Source: Pseudomonadota bacterium (GTDB lineage Bacteria; Pseudomonadota; Gammaproteobacteria; Burkholderiales; Burkholderiaceae_B). From it: a stretch of DNA of 22,548 nt. Shown in pieces: positions 8,338-15,946 of this stretch (positions are counted from its first letter, which is position 1; each line of letters starts with the position of its first letter). Location: the NCBI GenBank assembly GCA_023386765.1, contig JAEWJD010000036.1:1-22548 (forward strand). Direction: 5' to 3'. The position numbers and the translations under genes were made by a program. The notes below the pieces were generated by a model. The model was not told the origin of the DNA. It saw only the letters and a list, made by a program, of their open reading frames with translations, and made no database searches.

Positions 8338-9195
8338 ATGACCCATCCCCCTGTTGACTCCCTCGGCGAGGCACTGCTTCGTGCCGCGCAGCTGATCGAG
8401 GCCGCCTCCAGCCTGCTGGTCGTGGCCGGTGCCGGCATGGGCATCGATTCCGGACTGCCGGATTTCCGCAGCCCCCAGGGGTTCTGGCGTGCCTATCCGG
8501 CGCTGGGCCGGCAGAACCTGAGTTTTGCCGAGATCGCGTCGCCCGAGGCCTTCCGGCGTGACCCGCAACTGGCCTGGGGTTTCTATGGCCACCGGCTGGC
8601 GCTCTACCGGGCCACCCGTGCGCATGCCGGTTTCGGGATGCTGCGCGGCTGGATGCAGGCTCGGCCGATGGGCGGCGCGGTCTTCACCAGCAACGTTGAC
8701 GGCCATTTCCAACAGGCAGGTTTCGATGCGCAGCAACTGGTCGAGTGCCATGGCTCGCTGCACCGTCTGCAATGCCTGGAGCCTTGCTGCAACGAAACCT
8801 GGCCGGCCGATGGCTTCCTGCCCCGGATCGACGACGTCCAAGGCGTGCTGCTGAACGAACCGCCGCGCTGCCCCTACTGCGGCGGGCTGGCGCGGCCCAA
8901 CGTTTACATGTTCAACGATCACGACTGGCAGGAACAGCCCACGCGCCAGCAGTACGAGCATCTCTTGCGCTGGCTGCGCTTGATCGAGGGGCTGGTGATC
9001 CTGGACATCGGCGCCGGCACTGCCATCCCCACTGCGCGCGCCTTCTCACATCGTATTGCCGCCGAATTCGGCGCCGCCATCATCCGCATCAATCCCGCCG
9101 AACCCCAGGTGCCCGATCCGGCGCGTGACGTCTCCCTGCCCCTGGCCGCCCTGCCCGCGCTGACCGCCATTGCGCAGCGCCTGGCACCGGGTTAG
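8338..9195 (+). CDS. SIR2-family NAD-dependent protein deacylase, atypical subgroup
   Basis: A 285-residue sirtuin, which would remove acyl groups from lysines using NAD+. The NAD-binding GAGMGIDSGLPDFRS is at residues 31-45, SNVD at 118-121 (canonical QNID), and the catalytic HG at His138. The zinc site is irregular: Cys146, Cys150 and Cys151 on one side and a normal CPYC (178-181) on the other. Where many sirtuins have FGE after the second pair, this one has PNVYMFNDHDW. The substrate side is therefore not like CobB, and specificity is open. The ATG at 8338 was chosen because the family domain starts soon after it; its ribosome site is weak. Upstream is an amidase with a 334-bp gap, so co-transcription is not certain. 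Confidence 0.9.
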   Translation: MTHPPVDSLGEALLRAAQLIEAASSLLVVAGAGMGIDSGLPDFRSPQGFWRAYPALGRQNLSFAEIASPEAFRRDPQLAWGFYGHRLALYRATRAHAGFGMLRGWMQARPMGGAVFTSNVDGHFQQAGFDAQQLVECHGSLHRLQCLEPCCNETWPADGFLPRIDDVQGVLLNEPPRCPYCGGLARPNVYMFNDHDWQEQPTRQQYEHLLRWLRLIEGLVILDIGAGTAIPTARAFSHRIAAEFGAAIIRINPAEPQVPDPARDVSLPLAALPALTAIAQRLAPG

Positions 9196-9242
9196 CACGC
9201 CAGGTCGGCGTGCAGCGGCCGGCGCAGGTTTGCGCCCCGGCC
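9195..9242. terminator. Two adjacent hairpins between convergent genes, possible bidirectional terminator
   Basis: GCACGCC/GGCGTGC (9195-9201/9207-9213) and GGCC...GGCGCA/TGCGCC...GGCC (9217-9242) lie between the converging sirtuin and Bug genes. Neither has a T-run, so function as a terminator is inferred from position and stability alone. Confidence 0.4.
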
Positions 9243-9269
9243 GGCCTGACCTCCCCGGATGCCTCCGGT

Positions 9270-10259
9270 TTACTGGGGCTGTACCCCGGCCTGTTCGATC
9301 ACCGCTCGCCATTTGGCGATTTCGGATTCCAGATAGTCCCGGTAGGCCTGGGGCGTGCCGCCATACGGCTCGGCGCCCGTGGCGCGCAGTTTGGCCACGA
9401 AATCCTCCTGCTTGAGCAAGGCGTTGGCTGCCGCGTTGAGCCGCTCCACGATGACCGGCGAGGTACCCGCTGGCACCATGATGCCGTTCCATGCCGTGAT
9501 CTCGAACCCGGGCAGCTCGGCCACCTCGCTGATGGTGGGCACTTCCGGCATCAGCGGTGAGCGTTGCAGCGAGGCGATCGCCAGCGGCAGCAGCCGTTTG
9601 TCGTGGATGAAGGGCAAGAGCGTGTTCTGCGTCGTGAAGAACATCTGCGTAGCGCCAGAGACCAGATCCACCAGGGCGGGGGCGGTGCCCTTGTACGGGA
9701 CATGCTCCAGGTTGATGTTCAGCTGCGTGGCCAGCAATGCGCTGGCGAGGTGGTCGATGGTGCCCGCGCCGGATGAGGCGTAGTTGAGCTTCCTGGGTTT
9801 GGCGCGCGCCAGCTCGATGAACTCCTCGAAGGTGGTGGCGCCGATGCTCGGATTCACCGCTACCACCAGGGGAACGCCTGCCGTGCGTATGACGGGCTGG
9901 AAGTCCTTCAGGGGGTCATATCTCGCGGAGGTGTAGAGCATGGCCGCGAGCACCAGCGATGAGGTGTTGTACAGAATCGTGTAGCCATCGGGCGCGGCCG
10001 ACAGAACGGCGTTCGAGGCGATGATGCTGCCGGCGCCGGGGCGGTTCTCGACAATGATCGGTTGTCCCAGTTGATCCGCCATGCCTTGTGCGAAAAGACG
10101 CGCGTTGACATCGGTGGGGCCACCTGCGGGAAAACCGAGGATCATGCGTATCGGTCTGTTGGGATACTTTTCTGCGCCGTGTGCCACGGGGATGGACGCG
10201 AGCATTGCCATCGCCGCCACGGATGTCAGGGCACGAGCGAGTGCACGAAAATTCGGCAT
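9270..10259 (-). CDS. Bug-family (TctC-like) periplasmic substrate-binding protein
   Basis: A 329-residue periplasmic receptor of the tripartite tricarboxylate transporter type, the Bug family expanded in Bordetella and relatives. A signal peptide occupies about residues 1-28 (cleavage near VAHG/AEKYP). Family blocks are clear: YPNRPIRMILGFPAGGPTDV, VENRPGAGSIIASNAV, APDGYTILYNTSS, LNYASSGAGTIDHLAS, HVPYKGTAPALVDLVSGATQ and VPTISEVAELPGFEI. Bug receptors usually bind carboxylates through ordered waters. It is the last gene of a minus-strand operon, 9 bases after the CoA-transferase, with a good AGGAG. No TctA or TctB permease gene is in the window, so it is an orphan receptor that must share a membrane partner. 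Context suggests it binds the acid that the operon degrades (inference). Confidence 0.94.
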   Translation of the reverse strand: MPNFRALARALTSVAAMAMLASIPVAHGAEKYPNRPIRMILGFPAGGPTDVNARLFAQGMADQLGQPIIVENRPGAGSIIASNAVLSAAPDGYTILYNTSSLVLAAMLYTSARYDPLKDFQPVIRTAGVPLVVAVNPSIGATTFEEFIELARAKPRKLNYASSGAGTIDHLASALLATQLNINLEHVPYKGTAPALVDLVSGATQMFFTTQNTLLPFIHDKRLLPLAIASLQRSPLMPEVPTISEVAELPGFEITAWNGIMVPAGTSPVIVERLNAAANALLKQEDFVAKLRATGAEPYGGTPQAYRDYLESEIAKWRAVIEQAGVQPQ

Positions 10260-10268
10260 TGTTGTCTC

Positions 10269-11429
10269 CTATTTATGGTCGTTGTTCTGCAACTCGGAAA
10301 GAATCTCCTCGGTGTGCTCGCCAAGCGTCGGCGCGGGTCGCCGGGTCGCTGTGGGTGTTGCCGACCAGCGGCCCAGAGGGGCCATGTCGCGGATGGGGCC
10401 TTCGGTCGGATGATGCAGGGTGCGAAAGAAGCCGGTTGCCTTCAGGTGCGGATCGTCCATCAGGGATTCCAGCGTATGGAGTGGCATGACGGGAATGTCT
10501 GCCGCATCCAGCGCTTGCAACCAGTAGGCGGTCGGGTGGCGTTTGAGCGCATCGCTGACGTCGGCGTACAGCGCTGCAATATGCAGCGTGCGCGAGGCGA
10601 TCGAGGCCAGGCGGGGATCGTTCTGAACGCGTTCGGGCTGGCCGATGAGCGTGAAAAAGGACTTCCAGTGGCGATCGGTGTAGACCAGTGCGCAGACGAA
10701 ACCGTCGCTGGTCGGGTAGGCCTGGCGTGACGCGGCCAGCAGCCTCGGGTAGCCCGCCGGTGCGATGGCGGGCTCGTAGGTCAGGCCCGACATGTGTTCG
10801 CTCAGCACATAGGGCACCATGGTCTCGAACATGGGCACTTCGATGCACTGTCCTTGGCCGGTGCGCAAGCGGTGGACCAGGGCGGCAGTGATGGCGGTGG
10901 CGGCGGCCTGGCCGACGATGCGGTCCACGATGGCCAGCGGGATGTAGCGCGGCACGCCGTCGCCGACCTGTGCAATGAGCGTCGGAATGGCGCAGGCCGC
11001 CTGGATCATGTCGTCGTAGGCGGCGCGATTGGCGTAGGGGCCGTCGCTGCCATAGCCGACCAGGGACAGATAGATGAGATCCGGCTTGAGCCGGGTGAGC
11101 GCATCAGCAGATAAGCCCAGTCTGCGCAGTGCCGCGGGCCGCACGTTGCTCACGAACACGTCGGCGCTGCGGATCAGGGCATGGAAGGCCTCGCGATCGC
11201 TGTCTGTCTTGAGGTCCAGCACGACGCTGCGCTTGTTCCGGTTGGTATGCAGGAAGCCCGCGCTCATGCCGGGGTTCTTCATCGGGCCGAGGTGGCGAAC
11301 GGTGTCGCCTTCAGGCGATTCGACCTTGATGACGTCGGCTCCCAGGTCGCCGAGAATCTGGGTGGCGAACGGCCCCATCAGGACATTGGTCAGGTCGACA
11401 ATGCGCAAGCCTTGCAGCGGACCGGCCAT
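10269..11429 (-). CDS. Family III CoA-transferase (CaiB/BaiF type)
   Basis: A 386-residue CoA-transferase of the formyl-CoA transferase/CaiB family, which moves CoA from a donor thioester to a free carboxylate. N-terminal signature GPLQGLRIVDLTNVLMGPFATQILGDLGADVIKVE (about residues 3-37, cited as a region), NRNKRSVVLDLK, and the catalytic aspartate, probably Asp139 in RAAYDDMIQA. The ATG at 11429 starts at the family N-terminus, one base after the stop of the preceding gene (TGAGATG), so the genes are tightly coupled. Upstream codons in this frame are antisense-like shadow. In the operon it would activate the imported acid as its CoA thioester before dehydrogenation (inference). Confidence 0.93.
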   Translation of the reverse strand: MAGPLQGLRIVDLTNVLMGPFATQILGDLGADVIKVESPEGDTVRHLGPMKNPGMSAGFLHTNRNKRSVVLDLKTDSDREAFHALIRSADVFVSNVRPAALRRLGLSADALTRLKPDLIYLSLVGYGSDGPYANRAAYDDMIQAACAIPTLIAQVGDGVPRYIPLAIVDRIVGQAAATAITAALVHRLRTGQGQCIEVPMFETMVPYVLSEHMSGLTYEPAIAPAGYPRLLAASRQAYPTSDGFVCALVYTDRHWKSFFTLIGQPERVQNDPRLASIASRTLHIAALYADVSDALKRHPTAYWLQALDAADIPVMPLHTLESLMDDPHLKATGFFRTLHHPTEGPIRDMAPLGRWSATPTATRRPAPTLGEHTEEILSELQNNDHK

Positions 11430-11430
11430 C

Positions 11431-12417
11431 TCAGCCTTCTCCTTGCGCAGCCGCGCGTACGAAGGCCGCTGCAGGCATGGAGCCGCGCAGTGCCTCGCGT
11501 CCCACCACCTGATGCCAGTAGTCTTCGGAGCCGTGCGCCATGCGCCACTCATGCAGGCGTCGGGTGAATAGCTGCAGGTCGTATTCCTCGGTGATGCCGA
11601 TGGCGCCATGGATCGAATGGGCGATCGCGCTGATGACCGGCACGGCCTCGCTGCTGCGCGCCTTGGCGATGGCTCCCTGCAGTAACGTGGGCAGGCGTGT
11701 TGTCGCCCAGGCGGACTGGGCTGCCATCCGCGCCGAGGCGAGCTGCTCGGCCATGACGGCCAGTTGATGCTGGATGGCCTGGAACTTGCCGATCGATCGG
11801 CCGAACTGGACGCGGTCATTGCCATAGGCGAGCGTCATCTGGAAAACCCGCTCCATTGCGCCCGCCAGCAAGGCGGCGTGCAGCGCCGCAGCAAAGGCCG
11901 CAAAGCCGGTGTCGGGCCGGGCAAAGCGCGCGAGGGCCGGCTGGGACTCCCATCGCAGGGTGGCACATTGGCTGTGCCCTGGCGCGATGCTCAAGCGCAG
12001 CGCCGGGGCGCAGGGCAGCAGCCACAGACTGTCGTCATGCTCGGCGAGGACGAAGTCAGCGATGGTCCCGAAGGGAACCGCCGGGCAGCTCAGGCGTCCG
12101 TCGGGCGCGATGCGCAATGCGGGGGCCAGCGTGATCAGGCCAGCAGGGGCGGCACCGTCCGGCAGGAAAGCCTGCGCGGCGATGGACTGGCCGACGGGCA
12201 ATGGAACGGCGTAGCGTCCGAGCAGCTCGAACACCGGGAACAGGTCTTGTGGGCAAGCCGCGGCCCCGCCCCGTTCCTCGGGTGTCAGCAATTGGAGAAA
12301 CCCGGCCTCGGCGATGCGCTGCCACAGAGGCAGGCCATCCCCACCGGCTTCGATGGCGCGCACATCGGCGGGCGCGGCATGATCTCGAAGAATCGCTTCA
12401 AGTGCGTCGGCAAACAT
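11431..12417 (-). CDS. Acyl-CoA dehydrogenase-like protein, probable non-catalytic or partner subunit
   Basis: A 328-residue acyl-CoA dehydrogenase homologue, shorter than usual. The C-terminal four-helix domain is clear, with RVQFGRSIGKFQAIQHQLAV and IHGAIGITEEYDLQLFTRR. The middle beta domain is divergent and lacks the SEPxAG flavin motif. At the position of the usual catalytic Glu (YEGT in many members) it has AHGS, so His295. Such short subunits pair with a full dehydrogenase in two-gene heteromeric enzymes, as in bacterial steroid degradation. Here the full subunit is the gene just upstream. I chose ATG 12417: AAGGA lies at a proper 9-base spacing, whereas the ATG at 12426 directly abuts the AAGGA and has no room for it. 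Confidence 0.85.
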   Translation of the reverse strand: MFADALEAILRDHAAPADVRAIEAGGDGLPLWQRIAEAGFLQLLTPEERGGAAACPQDLFPVFELLGRYAVPLPVGQSIAAQAFLPDGAAPAGLITLAPALRIAPDGRLSCPAVPFGTIADFVLAEHDDSLWLLPCAPALRLSIAPGHSQCATLRWESQPALARFARPDTGFAAFAAALHAALLAGAMERVFQMTLAYGNDRVQFGRSIGKFQAIQHQLAVMAEQLASARMAAQSAWATTRLPTLLQGAIAKARSSEAVPVISAIAHSIHGAIGITEEYDLQLFTRRLHEWRMAHGSEDYWHQVVGREALRGSMPAAAFVRAAAQGEG

Positions 12418-12426
12418 GTCAGGCAT

Positions 12427-12431
12427 TCCTT
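12427..12431 (-). promoter_or_regulatory. Ribosome binding site that decides the start of the short dehydrogenase
   Basis: AAGGA on the minus strand lies 9 bases before ATG 12417. For the alternative in-frame ATG at 12426 the spacing would be zero, so the downstream start is favoured. Confidence 0.6.
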
Positions 12432-12437
12432 TCGTGG

Positions 12438-13598
12438 TTAACGCAGGCCCAGACCGCGCGCGATCATGCCGCGCAGGATCTCGCGTGTTCCGCCACGCAG
12501 TGAAAAGGTGGGCGCGACCTGGCTCACATAGGCGGCGGCCCGCAGCAAGTCCATATCGACATCGTTGGCGGGATCATCGGCCAGCAGCCCTTCGATGACG
12601 GCGGGAATGGCCTGTTCGAATTCGGTGCCGATGTCCTTCACCAGGGCCGCCTCGACTACCGGGCTGGCGCCGTTGGCAAGTTGCGCGGCGACGGCGATCG
12701 ACAGCTGGCGCAGTGCGAAAAGCTGGGTCAGGAATCGCCCCACGACTGCCTCGTATCGCGCACGGTCGGAGCGGCCGGATAGCGATGCCATCCATCGATC
12801 CAGCAGGACAATGCTGGAATAGATGCGTTCGGGTCCGCTGCGCTCGAAGGCCAGCTCAGCGGTCACCTGTTCCCAGCCAGCGCCTTCGCTGCCGATCAGG
12901 GCGTCGTCGGCCAGCGCGACATCATCGAAGAAGACTTCCGAAAAATGCGCGTCACCCGCCAGGTCGACGATGGGCCGGACCGTTACGCCGGGCAGGCGCA
13001 AGTCGATAATGAGCTGCGACAGCCCTCTGTGCCGGTCCTCGGGCGAGCCGGACGTCCGTAGCAAGGCGATCATGTAGTCGCAGTGCTGGGCATGGGTCGT
13101 CCATATCTTTCTGCCATTCAGGCGCCACCCGCCGCCTTCTGCCCGGGTCGCGCGGGTGGTCACGCTGGCCAGATCCGAGCCGGCATTGGGTTCGCTCATG
13201 CCGATGCAGAAAAAGGCGCGAGCCGAGCAGATGCGCGGCAGGAAGAAGTCCTTCTGCGCCTCGGTGCCATACCTCAGGATGAGCGGCCCGCTTTGCCGGT
13301 CGGCAATCCAGTGCGCCGATACCGGCGCGCCCGAGGCGAGGAGTTCCTCCACCAGCACGAAGCGATGGAACACGCTCAGGTCGGCGCCGCCGTAGCGCCG
13401 GGGCAGCGTGGTGCCGACCCAACCGCGTGCGGCAAGTTGCCTGCTGAATGCGCTGTCGAATCCCATCCAGGAGCGCGCCCGTGCATCCGCACTGCGTGCC
13501 GGAAGATGGCGGTCGAGAAATGCACGGACTTCCGTTCTGAATTGCTCGGCATCGGAGGGGATGCTGGCGATGGCAAGGGAGGCGAGCAGACTGCTCAT
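12438..13598 (-). CDS. Acyl-CoA dehydrogenase (full-length subunit)
   Basis: A 386-residue FAD-dependent acyl-CoA dehydrogenase, which introduces an alpha-beta double bond into an acyl-CoA and passes electrons to ETF. The flavin/substrate motif MSEPNAGSD lies at residues 134-142, followed by GGGWRLNGRKIWTTHAQHCD. The C-terminus is LRGGTREILRGMIARGLGLR: the usual YEGT Glu is replaced by Gly (GGT at 369-371), so a catalytic base must come from elsewhere, as known for some family branches. The ATG at 13598 follows an excellent GGAGG. It is first in a four-gene minus-strand operon, with 20 bases to the next gene. Likely part of a degradative pathway for a branched or ring-containing acid (inference from the subunit pairing); substrate unknown. 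Confidence 0.92.
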   Translation of the reverse strand: MSSLLASLAIASIPSDAEQFRTEVRAFLDRHLPARSADARARSWMGFDSAFSRQLAARGWVGTTLPRRYGGADLSVFHRFVLVEELLASGAPVSAHWIADRQSGPLILRYGTEAQKDFFLPRICSARAFFCIGMSEPNAGSDLASVTTRATRAEGGGWRLNGRKIWTTHAQHCDYMIALLRTSGSPEDRHRGLSQLIIDLRLPGVTVRPIVDLAGDAHFSEVFFDDVALADDALIGSEGAGWEQVTAELAFERSGPERIYSSIVLLDRWMASLSGRSDRARYEAVVGRFLTQLFALRQLSIAVAAQLANGASPVVEAALVKDIGTEFEQAIPAVIEGLLADDPANDVDMDLLRAAAYVSQVAPTFSLRGGTREILRGMIARGLGLR

Positions 13599-13702
13599 AC
13601 TGCTGCCTCCTTGAGGGTTGCGGTCTGCGCCACAGGAATGGTTGGCATGAGAGACACCGGATCTGACAGGAGGCCTAAGGCTAAGGGGATCGCTGGAATG
13701 CA

Positions 13703-13838
13703 GTCCAATATCGTTTTGTCGGTTTCCGATACTCAACTCGTATCCTGGCTCAACGTTTTCCCCTAGTTACCTTGGTGCGCGCGGGTTTGCCGGGTTGATA
13801 CCAAGTCGGTATCGTTTTTGTTGAGTTCGATATTGGAC
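13703..13838. promoter_or_regulatory. Symmetric divergent control region with two LysR-type T-N11-A boxes
   Basis: Two 17-bp dyads, GATACTCAACTCGTATC (13728-13744) and GATACCAAGTCGGTATC (13797-13813), both have the form ATAC-N7-GTAT expected for LysR-type binding sites. They are framed by a perfect 11-bp inverted repeat, GTCCAATATCG (13703-13713) and CGATATTGGAC (13828-13838). All four elements share one centre of symmetry at 13770.5. The outer repeats contain GATATT in each outward direction and could be the two -10 elements (13829-13834 plus; 13712-13707 minus). The region lies between the dehydrogenase operon and the crotonase-LysR pair, and the LysR protein encoded nearby is the natural ligand (inference). 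Confidence 0.75.
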
Positions 13839-13892
13839 GACGCTTCCAGCCTCACGCTACGCTCGATGTGACTTCACTTTCGGGGGGTATCG

Positions 13893-14699
13893 ATGTCAGC
13901 ATTCCTCAAGTACGAGCAGCATGAGCACGTCGTCACGCTCACCATGAACGAGCCGCAACGGCGCAATCCCTTGACGGGTAACAGCGCCGTGCCCGAGTTT
14001 CTGGCGGCCATCTCCCGGATCGAAGCGGATCCCGGCGTGCGTGCCGTGATCATCACCGGCGCAGGGCCGGCGTTCTGCGCCGGCGGCGATGTCAAAGCGA
14101 TGCAGCAGCAGGCCAGTGGCGAGCGCGAGGGCTTGCAGATCCGCCAGGAGTACCGCAGCGGCATCCAGAAGCTGCCCTTGGCGCTGTTCAACCTGGAGGT
14201 GCCGCTGATCGCCGCCATCAATGGCCCGGCGATCGGTGCGGGGCTGGATCTGGCCTGCATGTGCGATATTCGCATTGCGGCGTCCAGCGCCACGTTTGCC
14301 GAGAGCTTCGTCAAGCTCGGGATCATTCCTGGCGATGGCGGGGCCTGGTTGTTGCCGCGCATCGTCGGGTTGTCACGAGCCAGCGAAATGTCGTTTACCG
14401 GCATGACCCTGGACGCCGATACGGCCCTGCAGTGGGGGCTGGTCTCGCGGGTGGTGGCGCCGCAGGACGTGCTCGGCGCGGCCATGGATATTGCGGCGAA
14501 AATCGTCGCCAATCCCCCCTATGCCGTCAGGCTGACCAAACGATTGCTGCGCGAAGGTCTGCATACGCGGCTTGATACGTTGCTGGAGATGTCGGCGGCG
14601 TTTCAGGCTCTTTCACATCAAACGGCCGAGCATCGCGAGGCCGTGACCGCATTCATCGAGCGCCGCAAACCGGTTTTTTCGCAGGCGCATAGCGATTGA
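13893..14699 (+). CDS. Enoyl-CoA hydratase/isomerase (crotonase) family protein
   Basis: A 268-residue crotonase-fold enzyme. The oxyanion-hole segments FCAGGD (61-66) and IGAGLDLA (114-121) are present. The two glutamates of classical enoyl-CoA hydratase are not: the first position is Asp119 and the second is Phe139 (AESF). Asp148 in IIPGDGGAW could take part in catalysis. It is therefore a crotonase of another specificity, for instance an isomerase, hydrolase or hydratase of an unusual enoyl-CoA. The ATG at 13893 follows a run of G that can act as ribosome site. It starts a two-gene unit with the LysR gene 24 bp downstream and is divergent from the dehydrogenase operon, so it is probably the step after dehydrogenation (inference). 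Confidence 0.92.
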   Translation: MSAFLKYEQHEHVVTLTMNEPQRRNPLTGNSAVPEFLAAISRIEADPGVRAVIITGAGPAFCAGGDVKAMQQQASGEREGLQIRQEYRSGIQKLPLALFNLEVPLIAAINGPAIGAGLDLACMCDIRIAASSATFAESFVKLGIIPGDGGAWLLPRIVGLSRASEMSFTGMTLDADTALQWGLVSRVVAPQDVLGAAMDIAAKIVANPPYAVRLTKRLLREGLHTRLDTLLEMSAAFQALSHQTAEHREAVTAFIERRKPVFSQAHSD

Positions 14700-14723
14700 T
14701 GCGGACCACCTGGGGCCACAGGC

Positions 14724-15641
14724 ATGGACCTTCGGCGTATCCGCCATTTTGTCGTCGTCGCTGAAACCCTGAACTTCCGCCGGGCGGCGGAAAGGCTGCA
14801 CATGGCGCAGCCGCCCCTGACGGTGTCGATCCAGAAGTTCGAAGCCGAGCTGGGCGTCAAACTCTTTAATCGCGGCCCGGGCGGCATTGCCCTGACCCCG
14901 TCGGGGCATGCGGCGCTTGGCGAGGCGCGCAAGCTGTTGTTCCACGGCGCGCAGCTTGTCGAGGTCGCCCGCAGCGCCTCCGAAGGCACGGGCGGCACCT
15001 TGTCGATCGGTTTCGTGGGGTCGGCCAGCTATGGCTTGCTGCAGCGCTTGATTCCGGTGTTCCGGGCCCGCTACCCCGGGGTGGAGCTCGGCTTGCGGGA
15101 GATGACTTCCACGCGCATCGTGGAGTCGGTCGATGGCGGTGAACTGGATATCGGCATCATCCGGATGCCGTTGCTGCAGGACACGCTGGGATGCCTCGTG
15201 CCGCTTGAGGAGGATCGCTTCGTCCTGGCCATCCCCCGCTCCAATGAGCTGTCCAAGCAGTCCAATGTGAAGCTCGCCTCGCTGAGCGAGGAGCGCTTCG
15301 TGATGTACGCCGCCGGCCAGGCCATGGGCTTGCGCGCGGCGGCGATGCTGGCGTGCCAGCGCGCCGGTTTCGTGCCCCGCATCACCCAGGAGGCCGTGCA
15401 GATCCAGACCCTGTTGTCGCTGGTTGAAAGCGGGCTTGGGGTGGCGTTGGTGCCATCGGTGATGGAGCGTTTCCAGAGCTCCAGAATTGTCTACCGCCAT
15501 CTGTCGGACCCGCCCGAGACGGCGCAGATCGGCCTGTCGCTGCTGTATCGCCCGGACCGCGAAAGCGTCGCGGCCCATAATTTCCGGCTGATTGCCTGCC
15601 GGGTACTGCAGCCCGCCGAGGCCACTGCCATGCCGCGATGA
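14724..15641 (+). CDS. LysR-family transcriptional regulator
   Basis: A 305-residue LysR-type regulator. The N-terminal winged helix-turn-helix is typical: MDLRRIRHFVVVAETLNFRR, AAERLHMAQPPLTVSIQKFE and LGVKLFNRGPGGIALTPSG (about residues 1-62). The rest is the periplasmic-binding-protein-like effector domain, with GTLSIGFVGSASYGLLQRLI and VESGLGVALVPSV as hallmark stretches. It follows the crotonase gene by 24 bp on the same strand, and the two ATAC-N7-GTAT boxes upstream of the crotonase are its probable targets. That would make it both local activator and autoregulator (inference). The effector is likely an intermediate of the pathway. Confidence 0.94.
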   Translation: MDLRRIRHFVVVAETLNFRRAAERLHMAQPPLTVSIQKFEAELGVKLFNRGPGGIALTPSGHAALGEARKLLFHGAQLVEVARSASEGTGGTLSIGFVGSASYGLLQRLIPVFRARYPGVELGLREMTSTRIVESVDGGELDIGIIRMPLLQDTLGCLVPLEEDRFVLAIPRSNELSKQSNVKLASLSEERFVMYAAGQAMGLRAAAMLACQRAGFVPRITQEAVQIQTLLSLVESGLGVALVPSVMERFQSSRIVYRHLSDPPETAQIGLSLLYRPDRESVAAHNFRLIACRVLQPAEATAMPR

Positions 15642-15674
15642 GTCGGAGCGTCCGCGGTTTATGCGGCGATGCGC

Positions 15675-15693
15675 ACAAAAAACCCGCATAGCG
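15675..15693. repeat. Candidate att repeat, left copy
   Basis: ACAAAAAACCCGCATAGCG differs in one base from the copy at 19614-19632. It lies 34 bp past the LysR stop. Caution: both copies look like terminator arms (AAAAAACCCGC), so chance similarity is possible. The rest of 15642-15793 shows inverted repeats (TATGCGG/CCGCATA; GCGCAC/GTGCGC) that may end LysR transcription, but no gene. Confidence 0.4.
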
Positions 15694-15793
15694 GCGTGCG
15701 CCCTGGAACGTTCGAGCGGCCAGTCTCGGCTGCATTTGTTTTAACAGCGCAGTCATTCTGTGCGGAGGATCACCAGGGATGCAAGTGGGTGTT

Positions 15794-15946
15794 TCATCCT
15801 CGGCCCTGTTGGCGCAGCTCGAATACCCGAGTGTTCGCCTGGTAGCAGCGCATCTTGCGCAGCTCATACGAATGGTGGGGGCGCAGGACCAGGGCTTTCA
15901 GGATGCGGGTGCGTTGGGCCTCGCCGCTGGTGGATTTATCCGGCAT
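15794..15946 (-). CDS. Short HTH-type phage/island protein, probably truncated
   Basis: Fifty residues, starting MPDKSTSGEAQRTRILKALV and including RPHHSYELRKMRCYQANTRVFELRQQGRG, which reads as a helix-turn-helix of the kind found in small prophage DNA-binding proteins: repeated Arg/Leu helices, then a recognition-like helix ending RVFELRQQG. Relatives usually go on after this helix into a short wing of 20-30 residues, while here a stop follows at once. In another frame the sequence continues with MKHPLASLVILRTE, so a frameshift is possible but not shown. It overlaps the end of the Rha gene by 11 bases and has a run of G as ribosome site, which supports translation. It is too small for a confident function. 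Confidence 0.55.
   Translation of the reverse strand: MPDKSTSGEAQRTRILKALVLRPHHSYELRKMRCYQANTRVFELRQQGRG

Noticed and set aside
13885..13893. GGGGGTATCG before the crotonase start as another copy of the island's GGGGGTAT motif
   Set aside because: A single copy far from the integrase, better explained as the ribosome binding site.
15382..15867. 161-codon minus-strand frame across the left island border
   Set aside because: It runs antisense into the LysR gene and has an Arg/Pro-rich composition without domain features.
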